From Kiritimatiellales bacterium (GTDB lineage: Bacteria; Verrucomicrobiota; Kiritimatiellia; Kiritimatiellales; Pontiellaceae), in NCBI GenBank assembly GCA_030588285.1, contig JAUUYK010000047.1, positions 1-7,120 of the forward strand: 7,120 bases of DNA, written 5' to 3'. The position numbers and the translations under genes were made by a program. How positions within the stretch are numbered: the first letter of the stretch is position 1; every line of letters begins with the position of its first letter. Shown piece by piece: positions 7,098 through 7,120 of this stretch. A model generated the notes under the pieces. It ran no database searches, was not told where the DNA came from, and worked only from the letters and a program-made list of their open reading frames with translations.

Positions 7098-7120
7098 GTT
7101 TACCCGTTTAATACAGGCAT
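7098..7120. repeat. Direct repeat copy 2, reaching the window end
   Basis: This is the second copy of the unit at 6951-6973, offset by 147 bases. It ends exactly at the last base of the window, so the true repeat may be longer and more copies may follow. Confidence 0.5.

Larger units (their letters stand above)
6870..7120. other. Non-coding stretch upstream of intI, candidate attI side
   Basis: There are 251 bases without a credible gene: the best plus-strand frame (ATG at 6975) stops after 16 codons. The stretch is AT-rich and holds an 8-bp tandem repeat, an 8-bp palindrome (AACATGTT, 6912-6919), a hairpin and a 23-bp imperfect direct repeat. In integrons attI lies directly upstream of intI on this side, with the cassettes beyond. 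I could not identify a clear GTTRRRY crossover site; the nearest is GTTGAGA near 6990, which breaks the last position. Confidence 0.45.

Overview
The window looks like chromosomal DNA from a Gram-negative bacterium of the PVC superphylum, most likely Kiritimatiellota or a close Verrucomicrobiota relative. This placement is inferred from protein style and not from a marker gene. It rests on a secreted subtilase with a DxDxDG calcium-binding linker and a C-terminal beta domain ending in 'FYRV', on a PEGA-repeat protein, on an IntI-type integrase, and on intergenic 'cttcgtg' words.

Layout from left to right. Positions 1-707 (+) are the 3' part of a PEGA-domain protein that begins outside the window, closed by a good rho-independent terminator at 748-776. 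Positions 777-1124 hold no convincing gene. This stretch is AT-rich in the middle, with an 8-bp inverted repeat and a possible promoter, and is probably the control region of the next gene. Positions 1125-3530 (+) are an intact pheT (phenylalanyl-tRNA synthetase beta subunit) with no pheS beside it. Two bases later, at 3533-5554 (+), comes an intact exported subtilisin-like (S8) protease whose Shine-Dalgarno sequence lies inside the pheT end, so the two are probably co-transcribed. Positions 5555-5892 are non-coding and contain a stem-loop just after the protease and a 'cttcgtg'-type imperfect inverted repeat. Positions 5893-6869 (-) are an integron-type tyrosine recombinase (IntI) split by a frameshift near 6258-6270. 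All catalytic residues survive but lie in two frames. Positions 6870-7120 are upstream of intI. They hold its strong ribosome binding site, a tandem 8-bp repeat, a hairpin, and a 23-bp imperfect direct repeat 147 bp apart whose second copy touches the window end. If this was an integron, attI and the cassettes should lie here and beyond the right edge.

How the genes relate: pheT is a core translation gene, and the protease is an envelope or extracellular enzyme that appears to share its transcript, with no obvious functional link. The integrase end is the accessory part of the window. No complete new system is visible. The points most worth following are the disrupted IntI with repeat structures on its attI side, and the pheT-subtilase pairing.
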